Numbered from the stretch's first letter, positions 1-12,978 are shown. The stretch is 64,000 nucleotides of DNA from Osedax fenrisi (GCA_964019155.1 OZ025241.1:10648629-10712628), one strand, 5' to 3'. The notes: a model not told the origin generated them from the sequence alone. Numbers and translations are program-made.

Positions 1-261
1 CCGCCCCACACGCGTCTACCGGTGTAACACGCGCCCAGATTGTTAAATATATAAAAGCGACGAGGTAGATGTACATGTTTATTAAGGTAGAATAAGGAAG
101 GCGCCTATATACAGCGGCGGTGGTCCGCTATATATAGCAATGTGGCTAGCACGCGAGGCGGTCATGCGTGACACCGATGCAGGAATTTGCGGGCATGTAC
201 TAGACACTCAGCATGCGTACGCCATTCATTATAAGGCGAGTGATAATATGGTACAATAATA

Positions 262-525
262 GATAATAACCCTTACCTATGACATAACACCAGTTCACCG
301 CCGATGCCGTAACAGGTGCGCATAATAGAAGCTGGCGCCCTACCCCACTACTGGTATAACACGTGCCCAGATAATAACCCTTACCTACGACCTAACACCC
401 ATCCACCACCCTAACAGGTGCGCATAATAGAAGCTGGCGTTCTACCCCTCTACCCACAACCTATAACCTCCGCCACTACCCTAACAGGTGCGCATAATAG
501 AAGCAGGCGCCCTACCCCACTACGT
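262..525 (+). repeat. Three copies of a splice acceptor plus exon start
   Basis: The junction TAACAG|GTGCGCATAATAGAAGC occurs at about 317, 419 and 488. The first two copies are part of a roughly 108-bp direct repeat that begins GATAATAACCCTTACC at about 262 and 370. Only the third copy runs on into the full armadillo exon. Use of the first copy would read a short stretch to a stop before the next acceptor. Related sequence (GTAACACGCGCCCAGAT) also appears near the left edge at about 25-40. Confidence 0.7.
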
Positions 526-3500
526 GAGACTACTGATGGCGGACTGTACCCCACGGGAACAGGTGCTGGCCGCCGAGGGTATCTGGATCTTTGCGTTTAG
601 GTGCGGCGAGACTATTCACAACAATACCGAGTGTATTCCAGGTCCTCTCACCCATCCACCCCTGCTACCCCTGCTTCCTGATTTATTAAACACTGCGATA
701 ACGTTAAACGTTCCTCTATTGTGCAAACATATATAAAAATAACAAAAATAATATAAATCAGTTAAAAATTAAATCAGTATTAAAATTGATTTTTACGAAT
801 TAATAATAATACATTAGATTTAAATTAAAACATACATACGTGAATATTACCGCAATATCATACAATATCATTTAATTTAATACTCAATTATATTCCGTGG
901 TCAGTGTGGTATAATACTTTTTAATTGGACGGATATATCACATAATCCGTGCCTCTATATACGGACAGTATAAAATGTCAGCCTGACTGATTTGTTAATT
1001 AAAGAATATCATCCAAGCTGAGATTTAATATGGGCTGTATATAATAATAATAATAATAATAATATTTATTAGAAGAATTTTAATAATAATTTTTTTTTCT
1101 GTTAATTATAATAATATTTATATGTTTTCTTCTAAAGGGCTTCAAAATAGTATGCCTATTTTCTGATTTATAATATAAACATCCATTTAAAAAGTAGTGT
1201 ACCTGCACATACTTTGAGACTTCCCCCCTCAATGTCTGTGTGTACCGCACTAATCACAGAATATAACTATGTATTAAGTATGACATTAAATGATATCTTA
1301 ATGTGATGTCGAAGACAGAATATCTTATAATGTATATTTCAGGAAATGTTTACGCATGAATGATTCTATAGTATTGCCATATTGTCTAGAAGAAACATTT
1401 AACATTAAAATAAATCCAAATGTTCGTTTTCGATTAATTATTTAAATACGATTATTTCTACATCGTAATATAATGTAATACGCATTATATTACTTGGAAT
1501 GCCGACGCAAATAATTTACAAAATATATCGTAATTTAAAACGAATTTATAAATAAATTTTTTAGATAATATTTATAAAGAAATTTGTATTAACAAAATAA
1601 TTTTTAATTACTATTAAATAAGTTTTTCTGGTGTCTGAAATAATTTATATAACTATATAACTCAATAATATATTTAGTTTCGCAGTATGATCTATTCTAT
1701 TCTTTTATGAAGTTTCACTTAATATCAATATAGTAAGAGCGTTACATCCACCCCCATCAGCATTAAAGGCATTAGTAGCAGACTCGACTAGTTCAGAGGT
1801 GAAGAGAATGGCCAGCGGTGCATTATGGGTATTGAACATGGCTCACACTAACCTGAGAAACTTGACCGCACTCGCTGATAAAAGCAACGAAGTGCTGACC
1901 AGTATGGCTGTAGAAAAAGAGACGGAAGATGGAAAAGGTTATTATCGTCACTATATTTTATAGTAAAATAATTATACTAGTTATGTATTGATTGATTGCT
2001 TATTTAGACGAATATAGAGTCAATATAGAGTCGTAAGTATGAAGTATAACTTATTTATGGTTTTTATTTTATTTTTTATAATCAACTAAATATAAATAAC
2101 AATATTCTGTTTCTTATTTCTCTACAGGGCTTCAAAATAATACTTTAATCTTGTCTATTATCGTTACCCGGTATCTATTGTATAGTTAATTGATTATCAT
2201 TATTTAACTGTTTCAATAGTTAGAGGTTAGAGTTCCTAATAAAAGGGGATAATTATCTAATTGTAGAAAAATATCAATTTTTTTCAAAGGTAATTAATAA
2301 GTAATCGATAAAGATTAAAAATACCTATAAGTATGATCCTAATCTTTTACCTACGATTAAAAATTATATAGTATTTCCACGAATACGTGGTCTAAACTAA
2401 ATGTTCGTAAATTAATGCACCAATCATAAACTGATCAACGCTCATTATTATCCCGTTACAGGTGAAGGTATCCAGCACATAATGTTAAGTTACGAATGGT
2501 CTATACAATCTACGATGCTCAAGGTCAAGGAATGTCTGCTCAGTAACGGATATAAAGTATGGATGGACGTGGATTATATGTGTTTGTATATATATATATA
2601 TATTAATGATTATATATTATTTAAAAAAAATAATTCTGATTATAACTAATATTTTACTGATAATTACTAATATTTTACTATTCATAGACAATATTTATAT
2701 AGATTAAAAGTAAACTATATCCATTTTAAATGATGTGTATACATATGTATATTATGATTACATTGATTTTCTGTAAATATGATATATTATTAATTTATTT
2801 GAAAAAAATAATAATCTAGTATCATTAAATAATATAATATATTAAAATAATTATCATAATATAATATTTCTTATACGTTATCATAAAATAGTATTACAAT
2901 CAAATAAAATATATTCAATACGGTATCGATAAAAGTTTAATTAACGAACCGATTAGTATATTATTCTCTACTTCTTATCGTAACGCATTCTCTATTCTAA
3001 CTACGAATGTTACAGCCGGGTCTATTCTGGAAGCAATGGCGCTAGCTGTTGAAAATGCTTCCGTTGTGATCACAGGTTCACTAATATTTCCGTATTATCA
3101 CCGTAGAATTAGCCTACGAATGTTGGCCCGGATATAACATTTACCGCACTATTATATTGTAAATATATTATACTATTATTATCAGATTTAGGCAATGCCA
3201 GGGTAATTATAGAAGCAGCGTTGCTTATCGAGGCAATACCCCTTGTGAATATTGTAAATATATTTTAAGATCGTAAATATATCTCAATATTATCTCTTAT
3301 AGGAATATTTATAACCTTGTAAATTCTATGTTTTCAGTGGATACTATTCATATATATGAATATATAGTGAATAATATATAATATAATAGTGAATCTATAG
3401 TAAATATACGTAATACACCTAATCAATTACGATAAATTCTATGTTTTCAGTGAATACTATTCATATATATGAATAGTATCCACTGAAAACATAGAATTTA

Positions 3501-6044
3501 CAAGGTTATAAATAGTCCTATAAGAGATAATATTGAGATATATTTACGATCTTAAAATATATGTACAAAATACACAAGGGGTATTGTCTCTTGTTAAGCA
3601 ACGCTGCTTCTATAATTACCCTGGCATATATATATATATATATATATATTACAAATTATTTATATAATTATATAATAATAAATGTATCAATCCTCAATGA
3701 ATAGCACTATCTCAGAAGTATAAAGAAAGTCCTAACTGCAGAACTGGTTACTATTAACATCTCATTATAATACAGTGTATACAGTACACTGTGTACACTG
3801 TACACTGTACAGTGTGTGCAGTAGACCGGTTCGTACTTTTTTTTTCTTCATAATTTTATAAACCTTCACATCTATAACAATTATGTATACTATGATGAAT
3901 AAGTGTTTAAAATTTTAGATCTATATCTTAAATAGTTTTAGATCACGATACCGTTATATTTTAACATTGAATACATATACAATTTAACATGGGCGAGATA
4001 TAGAAATTAGTTTTATTCAATTGTTATCAAATTGAATACATTTTCAAGCCAACTATGGATATATCCTAGGAAAATATATAACAAGTGGCAACAATAAAAA
4101 TATTTATCAAAACAATTTAGATGCCCGAATTTTTTAAAACAATTTTAGTAAAAAAAAATATCTAAAAATCGTATAATTTGATATAAATAAATTATTACTA
4201 TTTAATTTAAAAAATTAAAATATATAATTTATATATAATAATTATACAATTGATATTAATTATTAAAAAATTAAAAATTATTTTTAGAAAATAATTTAAC
4301 ATCATTTGTAATTTATTTTTGATTTGTATTTGAAATGTGAAATACAAAATATTTGTGCATATTTTTTATTTGTATTAATTTAATTTCAATAAAGGACATT
4401 ATTATCTAACTTATATCCATTATCCATATCCAATTCAATAATATATTATCACTTAAATGTATGTAAAGAATAATTATATATATTAATTTAAAAAAAGTAA
4501 TTATTTTTTTGAATTATTTTGAAATAGATACTTTGTAAAATGGTGTATTTTCTCGAGTTTTAGGAGACATCAATATTGGTAATTTGTAGATATAAAAAGT
4601 GAAATATAGATATTATATTAATTATAAATATAAATAATGGTATATATTATATTAATTCATTAAATATAATACAAATACATAATTAATTTTAAATATTAAT
4701 TTAAATATTTTTATTTTAAATGTAAACATCAAAGATAATAAGATGGTGAATGACTATTATACATGTAATATTTTGAATTAAATTTTAAAATAATAATTTA
4801 TATTTCAAACTTAAATGCTTCGTGACCAAATGTAACTATTTTTTATAAAAATTGTTAATACATATTATACTAAAATATAGATATGTATTATATTTGATAT
4901 GAAGGATTAAAAATTGATTCGAACGAACCGGTCTACTGTACAGTGTATACTCTATATATCAATCGTACAACTAATTATCATTATCATAGACTAAACGAAT
5001 ATCACGAGTGTACAAATGTGTACGAGTAGTATAATAATTATATTATAATTATATACGTTATAACAACTCTTTATAGTAGTGGATTTATCGAAAATATACG
5101 TTGTTTTTAACTCACTTTTCACCTGCTAGATTACGATAAATACGTTTATATTTTACGTTTTATATTTATAAATCTAAATATAAATATGATTTTAAATATA
5201 ACCGGTCTGAATTAAGGTGTGACAGTTGTAGCCGTAAGTAGTTCATATGGACAGACAGTTGATGCAATGCCCAGTAACAATGGTAGCTGCCTACTATTGT
5301 GTACATTTGACCATTGGTCCCATTGTCCAATATACAAAATCAACACTCTGATATTTTCGTATATATCAATGCAGTCTGGAGTATATAACACTCTACTATA
5401 TCACTGCTGACTATAGTATATAACACTCCCCTATATCAATTATTATGTTTGTGTTATATTCAATGTATATTATTATTAAATTATTATCGTATTACTATTA
5501 GTTTATTATTATTTTCTTCTCGCACGAGCGAAGGGGTCATGACCCTATTTTAGTGCTAAATAAAACTTATATCATCATCATATTCCCACACACCGAACCC
5601 ACTCTAATACAACGAACTCTCTCGCACCCGTAGAAGCCGAGTACGCCTTCAAGTGCAACCGGTCCATAGTTCCGTTGAGGGTCGAAGGTCGCTACAGACC
5701 CGACGGGTGGCTCGGCGCTCTCACCGCTAACAAACTCTACTTCGATCTGAGGTCAGTAGTCAGTGGTTTAGTTAGACTAGCGTAGACGAGTGTGCTCATG
5801 TGTTTGTATGCAGTAAAAGTGTAATGGGATTGTTATTTTAATTCATACAAATATATTAATAAATATCTTAAAATTGTATATTGTTATTTTTATTTGGTGG
5901 CGGACGCCACCAAATAAAAATAAAATAAATAAAAGTCCTTTCATCCCATCCAGAAACTTAGATGAAGTTTTCCCTTATAACCATATATGGCTCTAATGTC
6001 CCTTCGAAGCCGCTCTCATGTTAAGGCATATCGATAAATATACG

Positions 6045-6075
<31 letters not shown>

Positions 6076-7586
6076 TTATATATGAGAATATATTAGTTGG
6101 TCAACAAAATTCAGACACAGATTATTTTAATTATCTAATTTTCTATTTCTCCCAATATTTAAAATCAAGTATATAAATATCATTAATCCCATCGTTTATA
6201 ATTGATCCGTCCCTTATAGAAAAATGAACTTTATTATAAAGGCATAATTAACATTCTGTATCTTCTATTAGATAATTATACAAATATAATTCATCTCTTT
6301 CATTAAATAATCCTTTCACTATTTAAGCCTATATATAGACTATTACCTATAAATAATAAATAATAACCAATTAATAATACATTACATACGTTATTTTCTG
6401 ATATTAGAGTTTCAAACTTCATGAACATTTAAAAATCTCTCCATAACTTTATATATACTTTATATTTTAACATTAAATTTCTCAAATTTCTAATGTTTTA
6501 TTTCATTGAACAATTGACAAATGGATACTAATATTATTGATCTAATATTGTTTAATCATAATATAAACTAACTTTTCATTGAACTGAAATTAAACATTAA
6601 AATTTATAAAGATTAACATATTAATAATATAGTTTAATTCTACTAATTTAATTAATTTTCTCTCTGGTTTTATGTGGGATTGAATCATTTAAATTATCAA
6701 TGCTCTTCTTAATAATCTGCAATCGTACAAAATAATATATCTAAAAAATATATATATATATGTAGTATATATATGTACACTATAAATTGTTAATAGTTTT
6801 AAACATTTATTATTATACTAGATTCATTTCCAATCATTTTAATTACTCTTACATACTTTATTGAGAAAATTGTCTTTGTTTCCCATGTACTATTTGATAT
6901 ATATATATATATAAATATATATATATGATTATTTTATATTGTTATAATATCATGTAATTTCATTGTATCTATTTAACATCAATTATATATACAAATTAAT
7001 ATTTTTTTATACTTAAACATATTTTCATAAAATAATAAACAAAATATTTTATTCACAATAATTATATTGAATTAACTAATTACATGATTTCCATGATTAT
7101 ATATTTACAAATATTTACTCTATATTTTACGTAATAGCGAAGGAAGAAATTTTAATCGGGCAATGGAAAATTTGATGAAAGAATTAGGAGAAAGAGGAAA
7201 ATTATCTCCAAAACAAGGTTTCCGGTATACAGATTGATACATTAATATATTTATTTAATAAGTACAGTCAACTCTCGGTAAGTCGGACTACGGATAAGTT
7301 GGACTTCTCGATAAGTCGGACAGTTTTCCCAGTACCTTGCGAGTCCGACTTTTTCGGAGTTGACTGTACTTACTAAATTAACTTACTGAGTAAACTTACT
7401 AAATTATTGACATTTAAATCGAATTATTAAAAATGTATATCAATATTATATAAATAAATTGTATTTATTGATTAGTAAAAGAATCGATGATTCAAGATAA
7501 GCGCGAAAGTCTTAGTTTTGGTTAGTTAAGAATACATTACATATATAACATTATTTTTAATATAATTTATAAATGAATTATGGATA

Positions 7587-7620
<34 letters not shown>

Positions 7621-8279
7621 TTTTATTGAAAATATCATTTATTAATATTATAAATGTAAAACATAATATGTATTTTATAGTTTATAGCTTATATTTTATT
7701 TTGTTAAAATTAATAATATAATTATTTTAATAAGAAAATTAAATAATTTGTTAAATTTAATTATAATTAATAAATAATATGTTTTATAAAATAAATATTT
7801 TAAATATATTAGCGGAACCTTCTAAGTCGTGTGAAAAGACTGAAGTTCATCTTTGGAAGAATACCGACGTCAATAAATGGATGGAAGACAATAATCTGAG
7901 TCTGCACAAAGATAAGTACGTTATTTTACAGTATATCTATTATTGTTTATGTAATTTATAAATATAAGTATAACATGGAATACTCCCCAGTATATGTGAT
8001 AGGTATTAAGAGTAGATATTTTATTAAAATACCCTGACTAAATAACAACAATGACTATATCATTTTTAGTAATAGGATGGTAACAGGTAACTATATAATT
8101 TGTAATTAATTATTATCTAACATCATAGGTTTAAGAGTTTTGATGGCATTCTGTTAATGGAGTTATTGAACATGAGGCAAGACGCTCCAGAGTATTATCA
8201 CAAATATCTGATTGAGCAATTCTCTTTCACTTTACCGGAAGTTTTGCACCTGAGTGCATGTCTGAAGAAGCTCAATTAA
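488..8279 (+). CDS. ARM-TIR-SAM protein, SARM1-related (5' end off window)
   Basis: Spliced gene. Exons: 488-641, 1761-1937, 2462-2581, 3016-3075, 3705-3746, 5634-5751, 7138-7217, 7813-7915, 8129-8279 (TAA). All intron phases agree and the sum is 1005 bp, or 334 residues plus stop. Residues 1-110 are armadillo-type (IIEAGALPHYVRLL; ASGALWVLNMA). Residues about 114-240 are a SARM1-class TIR domain: IMLSYEW, GYKVWMDVDYM, GSILEAMALAVE, LSQKYKESPNCR, EAEYAFK, RPDGWLGAL. Residues about 260-334 are SAM-like: LWKNTDVNKWMEDN, DGILLMELLNM. Family knowledge: SARM1-type TIR domains can cleave NAD and act in axon death or innate immunity, but activity here is inferred only; a Glu lies in GSILEAM near where the catalytic Glu is expected. 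The order TIR then SAM differs from SARM1 (ARM-SAM-SAM-TIR). The first exon in the window starts in phase 0 after an acceptor, so more ARM repeats are expected upstream. Confidence 0.9.
690..890 (-). repeat. LINE-tail-like dispersed repeat, copy 1
   Basis: About 190 bp match stretches at 25045-25240 and 44381-44510, starting from the ACGTTCCTCTATTGTG region and running to AATTAATAATAATACATTAG. In the 44-kb copy this sequence ends in (TGAA)n on the plus strand, that is a (TTCA)n tail on the minus strand, so it is probably the 3' end of a LINE or SINE. It sits in the first intron of the ARM-TIR-SAM gene. Confidence 0.5.
3195..3627. mobile_element. Foldback element in TIR gene intron
   Basis: The sequence beginning ATGCCAGGGTAATTATAGAA at 3195 returns as its reverse complement ending at 3627. 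The arms run roughly 165 bp each, with small differences. The centre (3420-3500) holds a perfect palindrome around TTCATATATATGAA with a third copy of an arm segment. A related motif (GGGTAATTGTAGAAGCAG) recurs at about 56155 next to a shared TATTATCAGATTTAGG, so this is a dispersed family. No coding sequence is seen. Confidence 0.75.
3705..3746 (+). CDS. 42-bp microexon of the TIR domain
   Basis: This exon encodes LSQKYKESPNCRT, the part of the TIR domain between the strand ending VVIT and the EAEYAFK helix. It is bounded by an acceptor ending AATAG and a donor GTTACT. It enters and leaves in phase 1, exactly as its neighbours need. Skipping it would also keep frame, because both neighbours are phase 1, but would remove 14 residues from the TIR core. 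It lies between a foldback element (3195-3627) and an inverted-repeat element (3776-4951). Confidence 0.85.
3776..4951. mobile_element. Inverted-repeat element with AGACCGGTT ends, copy 1
   Basis: The left end reads CACTGTACAGTGTGTGCAG then GTAGACCGGTTCG at 3821-3833. The right end carries the reverse complement CGAACCGGTCTAC at 4924-4936, followed by TGTACAGTGTATAC. The interior is AT-rich without an open frame. Its right half (4440-4951) is repeated at 63160-63665. The ends are built from short palindromic ACACTGTAC units. It is a non-autonomous DNA element by structure; the superfamily is not clear. Confidence 0.75.
5884..6032 (-). mobile_element. tRNA-derived SINE fragment (3' part)
   Basis: From CCTTTCATCCCATCCAG to GCCGCTCTCATGTTAAGG this matches the 3' body of the SINE at 29631-29922, same strand. 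The A and B boxes are missing. The tail CCACCAAATAAAAATA is present twice in inverted orientation around 5895-5925, making a small hairpin. Confidence 0.7.
7265..7366. mobile_element. Pogo-like miniature element, AGTCGGAC subfamily
   Basis: It is 102 bp long and flanked by TA on both sides. The ends are CAGTCAACTCTCGGTAAGTC and its imperfect complement ending GGAGTTGACTG. The motif AAGTCGGAC or its complement occurs four times. CAGT-starting ends with TCGGTAAGTCGGAC and TA target sites are typical of pogo/Tigger elements. It lies in the intron between the 7138-7217 and 7813-7915 exons of the ARM-TIR-SAM gene. Confidence 0.8.
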
Positions 8280-8521
8280 TCGAAGTTATAACTTATATAT
8301 ATATCACTGTGATTATATGGTATGATTATTTTAGACTGTGATAAAAATAGGTATGTAGTTTTATTGTATATAATTTAATAATTGTTAGTTTTATACGAAT
8401 TAATTAGAGTAAACTTTATAAGAATTCATATAATAATGCGAACTTTATTTATATGTTATTGATAAAATTAAATTAATTTATTATGATTTTAATTAATATT
8501 ATTATTATATTCTTTGACATT

Positions 8522-8559
<38 letters not shown>

Positions 8560-10024
8560 AATTTAATTATTTATGCATACATTTATAATTAATATTGTTA
8601 TTTGTATATACCCATTATTTTAATTAATCGTAATATTGTTCTAAATATCAATTTTACCGCATTTTTATTTTTTTTAAACTATTTATATTTTCTATACCAT
8701 TTATTATGTATTATATAGTTTATAAAGTATGATATATTTCTATTTAAATATTAAATATACGGAACTTTGATATTATTTATTTCTAATTCTAATAAATAAT
8801 TTAAATTAATATGTATTATATAATTATATTTATTGTAACAATATAATAAAATAAATATTATTAGTAATCTATTTTTTTCAATTAATTTTAAGGACTCATA
8901 AATAACTGATATTCTATAAATATGTAATATACATAGGTTATATTTTTAATTTTATACTTTATTGAATATAGTTTTAATGTAGTAAAAAAATTAATATGTA
9001 AAATTATAAATTAACACTTAATATATATATAATATTTAAACTCTATAATTTCACCATTCATTATTGTAACTTTAAATATCATTCGCCATTTATTATACTT
9101 TATTCATCATTATGATCATCAATAATGTAAGCCTATCGTTATTAAATTCTATAATAATTTATTCTTTATTATTGAATATGTTTGTATTTACATAATTAAG
9201 ATTTTTTTAAATATACAAAAATAATATATTTAACCTCATCTCTATTCACTTTTTGAGTATATATATATTAATTATAATAGTATATGTATTTAATATTCCA
9301 CAATAATGAGTATTTACTTACCCATATTTTAACTTTATTTTGTTTTTTGATTAATTATAAAATCAAATGATATGTCTATTAATGTAACGTAGAATATTTA
9401 GTGAGTAGTTTTAAAATTGTAATATTGTTGGTGATATCATTTTCGTAACGCATCCGACTTCACATTAATATGAGTCATCCACTTCATATCACTAGAGTCG
9501 CTAGCTAGTAGTTAGGGGCTCTGCAACAGAGGGGGATATCTTTATATCCCCCCACTTTAAAATCTAGGGGTACCTCCTATATATTGTTTCCCCCCCCCCA
9601 ATTTTTACTACAGTTCAAATAATATTTTTAATTGTATTTATATTTTTATTTTTTTTTGTAATTCCTATAGTTTTTAGAATATGTTTGTATGTATTAACCT
9701 CTAGTAAACTATAAATCTATGGTATTAACCCATATAATAATAATAGATAAAACAATAAACTATTATTTACAATTTATATCCTATACATGAATTAGACAAT
9801 ATATTATACATTCATCTCACCATTTCCATACAACCTCATACAAAAGAAGAATTATTCTATAATCATAATGTAATATTCACATTTACTTAACCCAATCTAC
9901 TTCCTCCTTATATATCTCGCTATTTTAGGTTATTTAAAGTCATATCTCCATATGATTTACTTGTTATTTTCAATTATTTCCTATGGACTCCTTTGAAATA
10001 ATGAAATATTAAATAATTCACGTA
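8280..10024. other. AT-rich intergenic DNA after the ARM-TIR-SAM gene
   Basis: I see no gene. Positions 9495-9605 hold a truncated copy of the element at 26202-26374; they share CCCCACTTTAAAATCTAGGG. The rest is AT-rich with a (TA)n tract at 8524-8551. Confidence 0.5.
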
Positions 10025-10251
10025 AGGGGGTATCCCACTACAAGTATTTCCGGAAACTTGCCAGAAATATTTTAACTTTAAAAGATTTTCTATCAAATTA
10101 ACTATAATTTTAGTGGGAAACCACCTTACATTCATAATAATAAATATAATAACTTTATTGGGGGTATCCCATTACAACTTGATAGAACATGGTTTTAAAG
10201 TTACAATATTTTCGACAAGTTGCCGGAAAATCTTTTAGTGGGATACCACCT
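10025..10251. mobile_element. Dimeric miniature inverted-repeat element
   Basis: The left end is AGGGGGTATCCCACTACAA and the right end is TTTTAGTGGGATACCACCT, complementary, with TA on both sides. An internal right end at 10111-10126 and an internal left end at about 10159 divide it into two head-to-tail units of about 100 bp. Both share TTCCGG or GCCGGAAA blocks. Confidence 0.75.
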
Positions 10252-10590
10252 TAATAGAATACTTGTTATTCAAGGGTTACTGATAACTAAACATGTAATA
10301 CCTGCAAATGATACATAGTAATAATAATATAAATTGTTCATAGCTTATCTACTCCAGATAAAACTTAATCTCTGTTATCTTAGAGTAGTCGCGATATTGT
10401 GATTTAGATCTGAATATCAGATTATATAAAAATCATAATAATAAATTAATAATAAATATTCATCGGCTGATAAACATAAAGCCTATAACGGATATATATG
10501 TTCTAAGTGCACTAACTTTCTCTTCCAACTGTATCCTATTTAATTAATACGTAAATACTCCATTAACTTTAATAACATATATTTAATAAG

Positions 10591-10631
<41 letters not shown>

Positions 10632-10684
10632 AGATATCATATACATAAATATGTCTATTAAAAGTAAATATGACTTTGTAGATA

Positions 10685-11053
10685 GGGGACGGAACGGGGT
10701 AGTGGCCGAGAACGGAGTAGGTACATAAGTTACCTATTGGTCTTTTTAATTAACGCTTAATAGTGCTAAATAGGATCACAATTTTTATATACAATATTTA
10801 GATAATCAAAATGTCTATAATATAAAGTAAACTTTTTTTTTAAATAATTAATTAATTAATCTAATTTATTATGTAATATAAAGTACACTTTTTTTTTAAA
10901 TAATTAATTAATTAATCTAATTTATTATGTAAATATTTTTTGTGAAATTTTAACAAAAACATGATTATATATTTATACTTATTTATGTGTGAGAGTGTGT
11001 GTATATATATAATTAAATAATGCTATCAACTAAGATGTGCTGCATTATATATA

Positions 11054-11101
<48 letters not shown>

Positions 11102-11310
11102 TTTAATATTACATAGATAAAAAATATAAATCGAATACATTACGAGACACATATTGCATATTCTTATACTAACGAACACTACCCTTGACTTGCCTTATTT
11201 TAATCATTTTTGTATGCCTTTTTAAGGCTTAATAAATCGTTATTCGATTTCGATATATTAGAAGTATGCTGAGGCATATTCATTACCGGCCACTATTCCG
11301 TTCCCGAACC
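10685..11310. mobile_element. TA-flanked inverted-repeat element, GGCCACTA family
   Basis: The left end GGGGACGGAACGGGGTAGTG continues as GCCGAGAACGG. The right end, in complement, reads GGTTCGGGAACGGAATAGTG then GCCGG. TA flanks both ends. Inside are two tandem copies of about 55 bp (10817-10930) and a (TA)n tract at 11041-11098. No open frame is seen. Confidence 0.7.
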
Positions 11311-11417
11311 TAATATTAATAAATGATAGATTTAATGAGATGAAAATATCTTCTCTCTCCGTTCTTTTTTCTTTACAAATAATAAAATCAATTCAACGAT
11401 GTTTAATTCACCTATAC

Positions 11418-11450
11418 AGTGACACCAGAGCCCGGGGCTTTGGTGTCACT
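11418..11450. repeat. 33-bp near-perfect palindrome, possible terminal-repeat relic
   Basis: AGTGACACCAGAGCCCGG is followed directly by GGCTTTGGTGTCACT. The two arms match except for one position, with almost no loop. The flanking bases read TAC on the left and ATG on the right. It looks like two inverted terminal repeats left back to back after loss of an element interior. Confidence 0.5.
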
Positions 11451-11941
11451 ATGAATACTATATATCATTGAACTATTTAGTTTCTTTTGTCTCATTTAAT
11501 TTCTCAGCTAATTCTTTACAATGCAAAGTTGTTAGGCACACAGTTATCTCACTTTATAATGTAGCAGCCTTAGGTAAAAAAAAGCCTAAATTATATTTAA
11601 TAATTTCTCTTAATTTCTCTGACTGCATGTGAAAATAATTCAAGAATATCGTTTTGAATTTGCCCTGATATTAGATGATTTTTATTGTCGGTTACCATAT
11701 TTAATCATGAGCATAATTGATGGATTTAAATTTTCTTAATATAATAGTTTGAGGAATGTATAGGAATGCCCTCAAAATTGTCTACCTCTAAAAGATATTT
11801 TCTTGAGATATCTTATAAAAGTAAAATAGCTCTCAGAATAATATTATTATTTTGTATATTATTTGTATTATGTATAATAAAACTTACTATATATAATTAT
11901 AATTAAACTTATTTTATAAATTATTAATATTTAACATTTTA

Positions 11942-11992
<51 letters not shown>

Positions 11993-12120
11993 GATATCTA
12001 ATATGGATATATCTAATATGAATTTGTAATAGTTAATAAAATAAATATATAAGTAGGTCGTATAATATATATGTAGGTAATCTATAAATTATATAAATTA
12101 GACATATATATATATTTAAT

Positions 12121-12162
<42 letters not shown>

Positions 12163-12287
12163 AGGTAAATGTATCAAGTCCACTATAGTGGACTTATAAT
12201 TATGTGTAGACTTATAAGTCTATAAAGTCGTCCACCAAGTCCACTAAATTTATAATGAATTTGATAACCTATTTATTCGTGGTTTAG

Positions 12288-12485
12288 TTGGTTCTCAATC
12301 TACGAGGCTACCTGGTAGTGTGCTATATGATGCATTTAAATCCAAGATTACCCATAGTGATAGTGATTGACCCTACTAAACTTCCATTCTTCGATAAAAA
12401 CATTAATACTTTTGAACTTTATCATATTAAAAACCCATTTAAACTCCTAAAAATAAATATCCCAGAAAGTGACTTCATTATATAG
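12288..12485 (+). other. Unrecognised 65-codon open frame
   Basis: This frame starts with ATG and ends with TAG, and is less AT-biased than its surroundings. It encodes a hydrophobic start (CYMMHLNPRLPIVIVIDP) and no motif I recognise. It could be a transposon relic or chance. Neighbouring palindromes (AGTCCACTATAGTGGACT at about 12178) do not clarify it. Confidence 0.15.
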
Positions 12486-12978
12486 TATAATTCCTATACG
12501 ATCCATAACAATTCTGTAAAGTCAACCTCATTTGTTGATTTCAATACTTCTACAAGTCACTCAGATGTTCACTCACTAAAGTATACTAATAGGTTACCTA
12601 CACCTAATACCTACACCTATAATGTACACCTACATCTACTCATAACTCACCTTCACCAAAGCAATATGAATGTCTATATAGACTGAACACCGATATATCT
12701 GAACACTTTTCTTCGCCAATATTCGCTATCTTCATTCCGATGTCTCTATCCTATTACTATTCCTTACAACATCTGATTTTTGTATAATTTCGTTAAGTGG
12801 ATCTCTCAAGATAATCGCTATATATTTCCCTACTTCACGATGTTAGTTATATCTATATTACCCTTGCCACCAATATAATCAGGTCGTGAAGGTGGGGTTG
12901 ACTTCCTCGTAAAATCTACTCTACCTTTGTAATACATATCCACATAACAAAAATAACATACTTCTCCCATTATAAACA

